This document shows positions 19,080-27,758 of a DNA stretch of 30,993 nt, in pieces. Each line of letters opens with the position of its first letter. The first letter of the stretch is position 1. Position numbers and translations under genes: made by a program. The stretch spans positions 2,688,073-2,719,065 of the forward strand of contig SCFE01000013.1 of the NCBI GenBank assembly GCA_004352715.1, written 5' to 3'. Source of the stretch: Hofstenia miamia. Lineage: Eukaryota; Xenacoelomorpha; Acoela. A model generated the notes under the pieces. The model made no database searches, was not told the origin of the DNA, and worked only from the letters and a program-made list of their open reading frames with translations.

Positions 19080-19847
19080 CTTATAGGAAAATACTGATAG
19101 GTTGCAGAAAGATTGTGTAGAACTTATCCAAGGTTTAGTTTTTTGTGTTTCAAAGAAACAGAATGTTGATTTTCAAATTTGAGAATCTTCTTCTCCGGAA
19201 ATTATCTAAGTAAAATTTCGAAATTTTTGTGAAATTTTCAATTAGCTGTAGTTGAGGAAAATACGGAATTCCAGTTTTTATTTTCGAAGCAACATTTAAG
19301 TAGTTCAATTTTCTCTTTGCATCTTTCTCTAATTTTTACCCGCTTTCTATTGGGTTTAAAAGGCTTAATATCTGCTTTGTGATATGTAATTATAGAACAA
19401 TGATCTGAAAAAAGAAATTCAGAACAGATATAGTCATATGAAGCTGTGCTTTGAGATATTAAAAATAGTCAATAAGTGTTTAACTAGTAAAACTAATCCT
19501 ATAAGAAATAGTTTGATTAATTAAAGCAATGTTAAATGTTGAAATAAAGTGTTTTACCTTAGGTTTCTCATTAATATTTAGGAAATTTATATTCCAATCC
19601 CCCATTAACATGATATTATCATTAATACTTAGAGCGGTTGCAATTTCGTTTTCAAGTTGTTGCAAAAACTATTTGTGAGCGTTTTATTCGGACAGTAAGA
19701 AATGTTTATTAATTGATTACATTTTTTATTATTAGGATTTATAATCTCAACCCAAAAGACTTTCAAAACGTTGTTATTACTGGTAATGTCCGACCATAAT
19801 CTTGGTTTAAACGTGTTGGAAATTAGAAATAGAACACCGGCTCCTTC
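19080..19847 (-). pseudogene. Second LINE copy: endonuclease and linker only
   Basis: Starts at 19847 with RLWSDITSNNNVLKVFWVEI and continues NNKKCNQLINISYCPNKTL. After a shift come MQQLENEIATALSINDNIML and MGDWNINFLNINEKPK (the GDxN motif of APE endonuclease). A degenerate part follows with FLFSDHC and KADIKPFKPNRKRV, and a linker rich in Arg/Lys. Similar to the endonuclease of the neighbouring copy but clearly a different insertion. It ends where the leader of that copy starts. RT not seen anywhere nearby. 5' truncated exactly at the start of the PAN-like fragment. Confidence 0.75.
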
Positions 19848-20212
19848 CTAATTTTGAGGGGGCTACCAAAACGTTTTCCATTTTCTCTTGTATGAAATTT
19901 TGTGAATTACTAGTTGAAGATGAATGCAAAGGCATAGTATGGAACAACTACACATTAATTTGTGATTACAAGGATTTACTCTCACACAAAAAGCAACTCA
20001 TTTGTACCTCGTAGTGATACACATGTAAGAGTAATTGTTGCATTTGATATTTCAAAAGTTTTTACTGGATGTGGCCTTTTTACTAGTAATCCAAATTGGG
20101 ATCTAGTCAGTAAAACTGATTACATTGCATATCAACTCATTGATTTAAATCCTTCGGAGAAAGTTACTGCTGTAAAAAGTAGTGAGACACATGTCCAGTG
20201 CGGTAGTTTTTA
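19848..20212 (+). pseudogene. PAN/apple-like cysteine-rich fragment, copy 1
   Basis: Aligns with copy 2 at 22050-22245. The shared part reads SCMKFCELLVEDECKGIVW, NNYTLICDYKDLLSH. The spacing C-x3-C-x7-C-x11-C and the GIVW/YTLICDY layout resemble one half of a PAN/apple domain, a disulfide-rich extracellular binding module. After a 1-base insertion and a 12-base loss the frame continues SNSFVPRSDTHVRVIVAFD, VFTGCGLFTSNPNWDLVSK, TDYIAYQLIDLNPSEKVTAV and QCGSF, with a stop at 20212; this part is not in copy 2. It could be an exon of a secreted protein or a broken duplicate. Family assignment is tentative. Confidence 0.4.
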
Positions 20213-20401
20213 AATAGCCATCCGGACAAGTTGTCAGATCCTATGTCTTATTGGGCTTCAATGTCTAAGTACTGTATCAACATCTGAGGAGCAAAGAACA
20301 AATGTACTCAACTAAGATGTATTTCATTGCAATTAATTGGCATTCTTTCAGTTAATAAATTGAAATTGGTCAAATTTGGGAATTAATTTATTGGACCCAA
20401 T
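20213..20401. other. Spacer before the Tc1-like element
   Basis: No motif seen. AT-rich. Confidence 0.5.
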
Positions 20402-20403
20402 TA

Positions 20404-21770
20404 CAGTATGCGACAGCAAGTTATGAACACGCACTAAAGACATTGGTTTGACCCATTATCTAAACATTGTTAGTAACATCGTGAATTGAACAGCCCCATA
20501 ATCATCTCGGACTTTTTATACAGCAACGATATCATTTAAAAATCAATAAATTAATCATTTGATCCATTGTTTGTTTGCTTTTTGATATGGCAACTATCAA
20601 TGAAAGAGAACGCAAGCGAGTTGAAATTATCGCACTACACAAAAATACTTTCAAGACAATGAGACAAATTGCAAGTGATTGAAATGTATCTGTTGGAATG
20701 GTGCACAAGATTATAACGCAAGAAGAAGCAACTGGCAACATTGATCATCATTATAGCAATTGCGATAGCTCGAACAAAAAGTTTAACGATAGAGATTTGC
20801 GTCAGATCAGGGATATTTCGATCAAGAGTCCAAGGCTCACAGCAGCAGGTGTTCGATCTCAAATGGACGGATGGGGAGACGACGTCTCATTGCGCACAGT
20901 ACAGCGCACACTCAATGAGGCTGGCTGTCGTGCAGTTAAGACAACAAAATGCCCGTTGCTGACCGCAACGCAAATGATTAAACGGCATCAATGGGCCACG
21001 GACCATGTTTCATGGAGCGTGGAAGATTGAAAAAAAGTGATATGGAGTGACGAAACGCTGATTAAGATAGAAGACAATTGCCCTACCTTTGTGCGACTTG
21101 TTGATGGCCACGAACAAACGCAGGAGCATATCGTCAAGACAGTGAAGCATCCTGGGCAGGTGATGATTTGGGCATGTTTTTCATTCCAGGGTACGGGACG
21201 CGTGCATGTTGTTGAGGAAAATTTGAAAAGTGATGAATTTATCGAGAAAATCATCGACAGAAGAGTTTTGCCGCAATTGCATGATTGGTTTGCGAACGGT
21301 GAAGGAGTTTTTCAGCAGGACAATGCTTCTTGCCATGTTAACAGGAAAGTTCTTGATCACCTAAAAGGGAACAACATTTGCGTCCTTCCTTGGCCCCCCT
21401 TCTTCACTGAACATAAACCGGATTCAAAAACGTTAGGCAATTGTAAAACGTCGTGTTCGCAGCCACTGTCCATCTATCAAGAAAGAAATTATCACCGCAT
21501 TTCTCTCAGTGTGGAATGGAGACGAAGAACTGCAAAAAATGTGTAAAAAACTAGTGATATCTATGCCGGAGAGAATGGCAGATTTATTACGAAACAAGGG
21601 TGAATCAACGAAATTTTAGACTATTCTCACATATATCTATGTTTATTATGTGTTTATTTTCAGTTGAAAAGGTTTCAATATGACAATTGTTTACTAAATT
21701 AACTTATTGTCTTCCTGAACTAAAAGAAGCATATTTTCGTACCTGTTCACAACTTGCTGTCGCGTAGTTG
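20404..21770 (+). mobile_element. Second Tc1-like DNA transposon
   Basis: TIRs: after TA (20402-20403) CAGTATGCGACAGCAAGTTA + TGAACACG, and at the right end the reverse complement of CAACTACGCGACAGCAAGTT + GTGAACAGG (ends 21770). Core GCGACAGCAAGTT is identical. The right target dinucleotide has decayed to CA. Length about 1.37 kb. It lies between the two PAN-like fragments. Confidence 0.85.
20587..21619 (+). pseudogene. Tc1-like transposase with three nonsense codons and a mutated active site
   Basis: About 344 codons starting MATINERERKRVEIIALHKN, with HTH (TMRQIASD, stop, NVSVGMVHKII) and a second HTH region (RLTAAGVRSQMDGWGDDVSL). Stops TGA at 20680-20682 and 21028-21030 stand where Trp is usual. 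First catalytic D in IWSDETLIK (21049-21051), second in QQDNASCH (21319-21321). A 1-base insertion in WPPF moves the frame; in the shifted frame SLNINRIQKR replaces the expected SPDxNPIExx, so the catalytic Glu is Gln (CAA at 21425-21427), and a TAG follows in place of Trp. Then AIVKRRVRSHCPSIKKEI and SMPERMADLLRNKGESTKF end at TAG 21617-21619. Dead by several independent changes. Confidence 0.92.
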
Positions 21771-22013
21771 CAATTAAGTCGAATCCACTTAATTCATAAA
21801 CATCTCTCTTTTCACAAATATTCCTAAGATTTTTTGCTTATTATATTCACAACCCATCAATGGAATATGTATAAATTATTAAATATTTCATTAAGCAACA
21901 TGACTCACAAGATGTATTGAAGAAAAAATTGTAATATCCTTCTTTCAAGTGTAAATGGAACAACTAAATAATTCATTAAGACATAATTCAACCGTCTTCT
22001 GAAGCATTCCAAT
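21771..22013. other. Spacer
   Basis: AT-rich sequence with no recognised feature. Confidence 0.5.
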
Positions 22014-22843
22014 ATGGTTGAATATCTTACACATTTTGTCTATTTTAATCTACTCTTCCTAAATTTGAGTGGATTACAAAAAACTTTTTCTATTTTTCCT
22101 TGTATGAAACTTTGTGAATTACTAGTTGAAGATGAATGCAAGGGCATAGTATGGGACAAATACACATTAATTTGTGATTACAATGATTTACTCTCACACA
22201 ATAGCAACTCATTTGAAAAGTGGATTCCTCGTAGTGATGCAGTGGATTTTGGCAAAAAAACAATTCAGAAGGGAGTGCTGCAACTATTGATTTAACATGC
22301 CCTTTTGCAAATCCCATTTCGAAAGTTGAGCTTAAATCGTCAAATCCTCCATGCTTTCATCGGGCATATCTCATATCAGTTAACGAACCAAAATTTAGCA
22401 TTTACTCTGGACTTGCTTATGACTCTTATCTATTGATGACGTCCTCGCGTTCTTACGATTATGAAAATTGCTGTGATAATATTAACATAAGTATTGACAT
22501 TAAAACTTTATCAGCTACTCAGTTGACTGTATTCCAAATCTGGACGCAAAGCGGCATTATGTGTGAACTCATTCACAATTCTCAAGTTACAGTTTTTTTG
22601 AATAGTTCAACAATCCAGTTCGAAGCAATGTGCGAAGGCATATGCTTAAAAGAGGAAAATGTAAAAGAAATTTATGTTGAGATCAATAAGTGGAGTAGTC
22701 GTGCCATTCATGTTGATAAAATAAAAATCCATCAAGAAAATCAACTCTTAAGTACTAATGTTGAAGCATTCAACCTGGACTCTGCACCAAGACACTACTA
22801 CTATGTTTCAATGTATAAATCCAACACAAATTTTGCTAATTGA
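22014..22843 (+). pseudogene. PAN/apple-like protein fragment, copy 2 (host-gene exon or pseudogene)
   Basis: First part: FNLLFLNLSGLQKTFSIFPC, MKLCELLVEDECKGIVWDKY, TLICDYNDLLSHNSNSFEKW and IPRSDAVDFG, the PAN/apple-like half shared with copy 1. At a run of seven A (22254-22260) the frame slips by one base. The next frame stays open for about 190 codons: NNSEGSAATIDLTCPFANP, SKVELKSSNPPCFHRAYLIS, YSGLAYDSYLLMTSSRSYDY, ENCCDNINISIDIKTLSATQ, QIWTQSGIMCELIHNSQVTV, FEAMCEGICLKEENVKEIYV and SAPRHYYYVSMYKSNTNFAN, ending in TGA at 22841-22843. Several Cys and beta-type alternation suggest an extracellular protein. I do not recognise the second domain. It is unlike every transposon protein in the window. 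A lost A, a sequencing error or an intron near 22250 could explain the break. Confidence 0.45.
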
Positions 22844-23658
22844 AGGTGTGTGATTTGCGGAAGTGTGATGGGCTTGATCGAATCCAAATTAATGAATTGG
22901 CAGCTGTAAAATTTGTACATTCTCAACTGCCTTCAATTTTTCAATTTTTTATTTTCTTGAATTGCTGTTGAATACATAAAATCAAATCGGAAACCTATTA
23001 ATCTTCCAAAATTGAGTCACAACAATAGAAATGTCAGAAATTGGCCCGTTTACTCCCAAATAGAAGTTCATAGATTTCAAAGGAAATGAAAATCATGTAA
23101 TGAAGGCAATTTTATTATATATATATATGCATCAGTAACTTTGCGCAATTTAACATAAATGTATTTCTTCATATACACTTAAATTTTAATTTTTACAAAT
23201 AAATATTTTTAAAATGACTCATAGAGTCTGGCAAACATATACATCATCCCCTGAAACTTGAACAATTTAATTTCAATTTTTAGTATAATAATAATAATAA
23301 TAATATTAATAATGAAAGACTTCATTGAACCATTTAAAACGAAAGCTGGCAAAATCAGAAACAAAAATTCTTCTAAAAATTATATAAGTTGGTTCGACCA
23401 GTGCAGGAACATTTTATGTATTAATATATGCAACAGGTAATATGTGGCTACATCGCAAATTCCTGACACAGGCAAAATCTTATTTGCAAATATAGTAATA
23501 GGTTTTGTGTTTGATAAGTGGCAGACCTAGAAACTAAAACAGTAAATTCATTTTCGATCTAAACCTAAAATAATACTTATAGTCCTGATAGCTTTAAACT
23601 TTACTATACGTAATGGTTTGTAAAATTTCAAACGAATAATGTAATATATATATATATT
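22844..23658. other. Non-coding, with AT and TAA microsatellites
   Basis: Contains (TA)n at about 23117-23130, a (TAA)n tract at 23283-23312 and (TA)n at 23645-23657. A 60-codon frame at 23258-23440 is not supported. No gene seen. Confidence 0.5.
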
Positions 23659-25285
23659 AGGGTGGTCCACAATTATATTGAAAAAATTAAAAGTTCGAAA
23701 AGTCTACCTCTCACCCCCGCATTTTGTGACACTTGGTAAGAAACGATCGCACATAAATTTTCAGCTCGATACGATCAAGTTTAGGGGTGCCCCAAAGACC
23801 TTGAAGTTAGTGAAAATTGTGCATCGAATGATATTTAAATTGTATTCATATCATAAAAAGTCATGGAGCTATAGGTCTCCAAAGATAGTCTACCCTATAA
23901 ATTATAATAATCGATTGTAAGAGAAGTGTTGAAATTGACCATTACTATTGGTCGCTGCTATTGAATGAGAATTGATAAATCCAAGAAATAAAAAATAGTT
24001 TCACATGGAGCTAGTAATTGTCTACATTTTGATATATAAACCTAATCCATACAATCAAAACTCGCTGAGAAATAGGGTTCCGAAATCGATCAATGGATAT
24101 AGTCGAAAAGTGCTAGAAAGAAAGTTATAATATAATAAAGATTTTAATAACGGAAAAAGAATATTAATTAAAAATATAATATAAACATTGGGATATATAA
24201 TTAAAGAACCTCTAAAGAATGGTGGAAAGAGCTAAGGAATTGGATAAGAATTGACAGAGTAATGGCTTTCTGAATTTGTACTAGTTAGTATAGAAAGATA
24301 CCAATATCTGGCTTGTTGGTCAACCTCTAAAAGTACTTACAGGTGGAAAGTTACCATCATCTGGCGAAGTTTTGAGGCGACTATTTTATCTGAAACGGGT
24401 TGATAAAAAGATTTTGCATGATGCGGCATCAGAAGTAGACGATGAGGTCCTATCGTTCTGGAATCGCGCAAGACTCCCAATCACTCAACCACAGCATAGA
24501 ATCAGAAAGATTAAAGGTCTATTCGAGGAATGGAGAAATCTGGGGAAACGGAAAGAGAGAATGTCTCAAATGGAAGAAAATCGCAGGAATGATTTCAAAA
24601 ATTCTTTGAAAAATCTTTTTGACATAGCTCATGCTGATTCAATGAATATACTTAAAAACGAAGAGGATAAAGCCTTCCTGCTTGCACAGAGAATGGCTGG
24701 AAGACAGGGTGTGATGCTTGGTGTGGACGAGAGATTGTCCAAAATTGAAAATAATCGCATGAGGTGAGAAGAACAAGCCGTGAAAAGAAAAGAAGATAAT
24801 GTACAAAGAAGAGAATCTCAGTTTGCTGTTGTCAGCTTTGATTTCATTGATAACAGTGATAGTGAGAACGCCGACAGTTCTCCTGAATGCGATGTGCATT
24901 ATGAAACGATTTCGAAGAAACAGTGCAAATTGAAAAATAGCATTTCTAAAGATCTCGCCTTTGCTCTTGATCGCGCTAAAACCACTGACCGCAATGCTGT
25001 CTACATATAATTACAAAATCTTCATATCATAATTTATTGCCCTCAATAAGAAGGGAATATCATATGTAACAGTTACAAAATATTTTTGAACTGCCAGGGA
25101 GTGATGTGTAAGTAGTATTAAAAAATAGCTATTTTTTGCAATTTTCACTAACTTCAAGGTCTTTGGGGCACCCCTAAACTTGATCGTATTGAGCTGAAAA
25201 TTTATGTGCGATCGTTTCTTACCAAGTGTCACAAAATGCGGGGGTGAGAGGTAGACATTTCGAACTTTTATTTTTTTGGACCACC

Positions 25286-25287
<2 letters not shown>
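23659..25287 (+). mobile_element. DNA transposon of unknown class with about 150-bp TIRs
   Basis: The left end AGGGTGGTCC (23659) to about 23820 is the reverse complement of about 25138 to GGACCACCCT (25287). Shared blocks: AAAAGTTCGAAA, GTCTACCTCTCACCCCCGC, TTTGTGACACTTGGTAAGAA, ACGATCGCACATAAATTTTC and TTTAGGGGTGCCCCAAAGAC. The left copy has a 10-bp insertion near the end. Both ends sit in (TA)n, so a TA or TTA/TAA target duplication cannot be told from the repeat. The single recognised gene in it is incomplete, so this is a deletion derivative of a larger element. Confidence 0.85.
24294..25010 (+). pseudogene. N-terminal half of an unassigned transposon protein
   Basis: One frame, probably an exon starting after an AG acceptor at 24292-24293: KDTNIWLVGQPLKVLTGGKL, PSSGEVLRRLFYLKRVDKK, LSFWNRARLPITQPQHRIRK, NDFKNSLKNLFDIAHADSMN and EEDKAFLLAQRMAGRQGVML, GVDERLSKIE. 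A TGA at 24765-24767 (probably CGA to TGA) is followed in the same frame by EEQAVKRKEDNVQRRESQF, an acidic Ser-rich stretch (DNSDSENADSSPE), and SKDLAFALDRAKTTDRNAVY before TAA. The LFDIAHADA, EEDKxFLxxQRxxGRxGxMxGVD and LAxALDRxxxxDRxAV motifs recall uncharacterised proteins repeated in invertebrate genomes. I cannot name the family or find catalytic residues; these would be downstream and are deleted. Confidence 0.55.
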
Positions 25288-25321
<34 letters not shown>

Positions 25322-25485
25322 AATTAAATGTAGGGAAACTGGAATACCGGTCATCCAGATTCAATTGGTGCCGGTACCGGTCGGGTCATGTCAGCAATTT
25401 CTTGATTGGCTTGCACCTATGCTGTAGAGCAGAATGTTTACAGACTGGAGTAATTTCTAGGAAATAGATGAACCGCGGAGTGAAT
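25288..25485. repeat. (TA)n and a GC-richer palindromic patch
   Basis: (TA)n to about 25318, then unassigned sequence with CGGTCATCCAG and the palindrome CCGGTACCGG (25373-25382). Followed by a 25-base gap (25486-25510) and more (TA)n to about 25548. Confidence 0.6.
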
Positions 25486-25625
25486 NNNNNNNNNNNNNNN
25501 NNNNNNNNNNTATATATATTGTAGTGGCATATATATATATATATATACAGCTGGCTGTCAATTATCAACATGGATTAAGTGGCGAAATTTCTTTTTGTAG
25601 TTTAAGTGCCTCCATTTTTTATTAT

Positions 25626-25735
25626 TTAAATTTGTATTTCTAAGGCTTCAATGGTGTCAGCTAACAGAGAAGAGCGTGCTTCAGTAACAGCTATCCCACA
25701 TGAAGAAAAGTCTCTCTCAGATCGACCAGGTATCT
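25626..25735 (-). pseudogene. hAT transposase C-terminal dimerisation fragment
   Basis: On the minus strand: KIPGRSERDFSSCGIAVTEA, RSSLLADTIEALEIQI, then TAA at 25626-25628. The SERxFSxxGxxxTxxRSSL signature is the well-known end of the hAT C-terminal dimerisation domain. Only about 35 residues survive; upstream is unreadable (a stop lies just before KIPG). This is a different element from the hAT remnant near 2465. No TIRs found. Confidence 0.75.
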
Positions 25736-26034
25736 TTTAAAAAACAAATCGAGATATTTAAAATAATTCATTCATGACAAAGTGAAATACTAGCAGATGC
25801 ATGATAAAATGTTTATAAGGCCAAAACCCTAGTTATTATTTTTTGTTCAAGTCATTCGTGCTGTTGATTAGTTTACTTTTAAACTTAGCAATTCCCTTCT
25901 TACAATTATAAACGCACTGATACAAGTTAGTCCTTTTTAGTCCAACTGAATTGTTCTTAATCTAACACCAAGATGAAATGTCATTGACATTGTACACATT
26001 ACAATCAATAATCACAAAAAATTACAATATTATT
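25736..26034. other. No feature seen
   Basis: AT-rich DNA with a short TTATTATTAT tract at its right edge (26030-26041). This is a likely 3' tail of the neighbouring minus-strand LINE. Confidence 0.45.
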
Positions 26035-27000
26035 ATTATTATATCCCTCTCAGCTCGGAGAACTCACCAATCCCTCTCAGCTCGGAGAACTCACCAGTTT
26101 CCAGGGAGTCTGAGAGCTTTCCTCAGGACTCTAGCTGTTCCTAATAATGCTGCCTTCTGTGCTACTGCTCCTCCCTATCTCTTATGCTTCTTACTCACTG
26201 AGTATCTCTTATGCTTCTTACTCACTGATCCTAGTGCGCCTACTACTACCGGGACTACTTCAACTTTCTTTAACTTCCACAGCCTTTCTATTTTCTCTGC
26301 CAACTCCCTGTACTTGTCTATCTTCTCTTTCTACTTGCTTTCTACATTCCTGTCCTTTGGTATTACTATGTCTATCACTGTTCCCAATCTTTTCCCCTTG
26401 TCTACTATTACTATGTCTGCCTCTGTGCTTCTATCATCTAGCTTGTCTGTATGTTGAAGTCCCACAGTATCTTAACCTTCTCATTTTCTATGAACCCCTT
26501 GTGGCTTTCTCCTCTGTCACACATTTCTGTGTTCCTCCAGTATTCTCCATTCATTGCCTTCTCCCTATACTTTGTTTGTCTCTCTGATTCCATCCTACTC
26601 TGGTATACCTTCTTTCCTTCATTCTCAGTTCTCTCTCCTTAGTGACCTCCAGTAGCGACCCTCTAGGTTGTGCTTCTACGTACTTTTTTAGCCCTAGTGC
26701 TTCTGCTTCTACAGTTTTCTCCACATTTAGTAGTCATTTTCCTCCTTTATGCCTTGCTATGTACAACATATCAACATCTCCATTTAAGTTGAAAGCCCTC
26801 TCTGCTGCTAGTACCTTCCTTGTCTCCCTGTCTAGCTCCCTAAGTTCATTCTTATTCCATCTAACTATTCCTACCGAATATCTTAACACTGGTATCGCCC
26901 ATGTGTGAATTGCTTTTATACTATTCTGCCCATTCAATGCTGATTTCTGTAGTACTTTCCTTACTCTCCTCTTGGATTCTTTTCTTAACCTCGTCTTCAT
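26035..27000 (-). pseudogene. RLE-type LINE: RT thumb and restriction-like endonuclease end
   Basis: C-terminal part of a non-LTR retrotransposon that uses a restriction-like endonuclease (R2/NeSL-like side of the LINE tree, my assignment from motifs). From the right: RLRKESKRRVRKVLQKSALN, KAIHTWAIPVLRYSVGIVRW, ELRELDRETRKVLAAERAFN, DVDMLYIARHKGGK (family: LYxPRKxGGRGL). After a shift: EKVKILWDFNIQTDKLDDRS, ADIVIVDKGKRLGTVIDIVI (PD...D core about 26385-26425), KIDKYRELAEKIERLWKLKK and VEVVPVVVGALGSVSKKHKR (about 26205-26265), then KAALLGTARVLRKALRLPGN. Several stops. The central RT with the catalytic YxDD is missing. Two short tandem duplications (26052-26099 and 26179-26229) interrupt the end. 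Confidence 0.82.
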
Positions 27001-27428
27001 TTCATCATGATCTGTTCTATCTTTCCTTGCGTCCTACTCTGGTATGCTGTCTTTCTTTCACTCTCAGTTCTTAGCTTCCTTAACTCCTCTGTAACTTCTA
27101 ATCCTGTTCCTGCCTTCTTCCATTCTCTCTCATCTGGCCTGCTTCTGCTGTAACACTCCAGTTCTGTTCTGTTCTGCTCATCTGTCCATTTATGCCGTCG
27201 CCCATTGGTCTGTGTAGATCCTATACTACAACTTCTCGAGTCGACACTCCCGATTGTGGAGTCCGCCTGACTGGAGATTCTTCGCACCCTCTGACCATTT
27301 AAGGCCTGCCGGGGACTGAGGGCCTTTTCTTTTGTTATCACTTTCATGTTAGGAAAGGGTCGGGGCAGGGCTCGAATCCGGGTCTTCGCAGTCCCAGGTC
27401 CGCATTCTAACCCTTGGCGACTGGGGCC

Positions 27429-27430
<2 letters not shown>
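26997..27430 (-). pseudogene. RLE-type LINE: 5' region and N-terminus
   Basis: Upstream part of the same element, in one open frame: GPSRQGLECGPGTAKTRIRA, then TNGRRHKWTDEQNRTELECY, SRSRPDEREWKKAG, LRKLRTESERKTAYQSRTQG. The HKWTxEQNxxLxECYxRSxP segment is an N-terminal helical motif of these LINEs. The frame ends at TGA (26997-26999), overlapping by four bases the ATG from which the C-terminal part reads, so the RT core has been removed by an internal deletion near 27000. The element is less AT-rich than all its neighbours, a sign of a different age or source. Confidence 0.7.
27361..27430 (-). other. tRNA-like sequence with A and B boxes at the LINE 5' end
   Basis: On the minus strand: TCGCCAAGGGTTAG (27407-27420, A-box-like) and GGATTCGAGCCC (27368-27379, B-box-like), at tRNA spacing, followed by CTGCCCCGACCC. 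The anticodon stem and acceptor stem do not pair properly, so it is not a working tRNA gene. Either a tRNA-derived SINE head or a pol III-type 5' region of the LINE. Confidence 0.45.
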
Positions 27431-27488
<58 letters not shown>

Positions 27489-27489
27489 C
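27430..27489. repeat. (ATT)n microsatellite
   Basis: About 20 ATT units between the two divergent LINEs; it starts right after the tRNA-like sequence and ends 21 bases before the next LINE's start codon. Confidence 0.95.
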
Positions 27490-27731
27490 AACGTCGCCAC
27501 AAATCTTCAATGAATAGTCTAGGGTATTTTAATGCTTATATTTTTATTCTACTACTTTTTGTAAGTTTACTTAAAGGGCACCTACAGCTAAACATTGCGT
27601 ATGAATCCGTAAAAAATTGTAAGCCCAATATTCTATTAAGCAAGGTTCATTATCATTTTTATGCTATTCAATTTCATAATTTATTAGCTTCGCACCTAAA
27701 AGTATTACTACAATTAAGATTAGTTCTTTCT

Positions 27732-27758
27732 GGAGACATTAAAATGAATCCAGGTCCT
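27732..27758 (+). other. 2A-like motif GDIKMNPGP
   Basis: Codons GGA-GAC-ATT-AAA-ATG-AAT-CCA-GGT-CCT, about 75 codons after the start. It fits D-x-x-x-NPGP; Glu of the consensus D(V/I)ExNPGP is Lys here. 2A-like peptides are described at the N-terminus of APE-type LINE proteins of invertebrates. Confidence 0.7.

Noticed and set aside
22248-22268. Programmed -1 frameshift at the run of seven A
   Set aside because: The A-run is not in the canonical X-XXY-YYZ register for the incoming frame and no downstream stem was seen; a lost base is simpler.
26147-26908. Plus-strand open frames rich in Ser, Leu and Phe
   Set aside because: They are antisense to the recognisable LINE frame on the minus strand.
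27361-27430. Functional tRNA gene
   Set aside because: A and B boxes are present but acceptor and anticodon stems do not pair.
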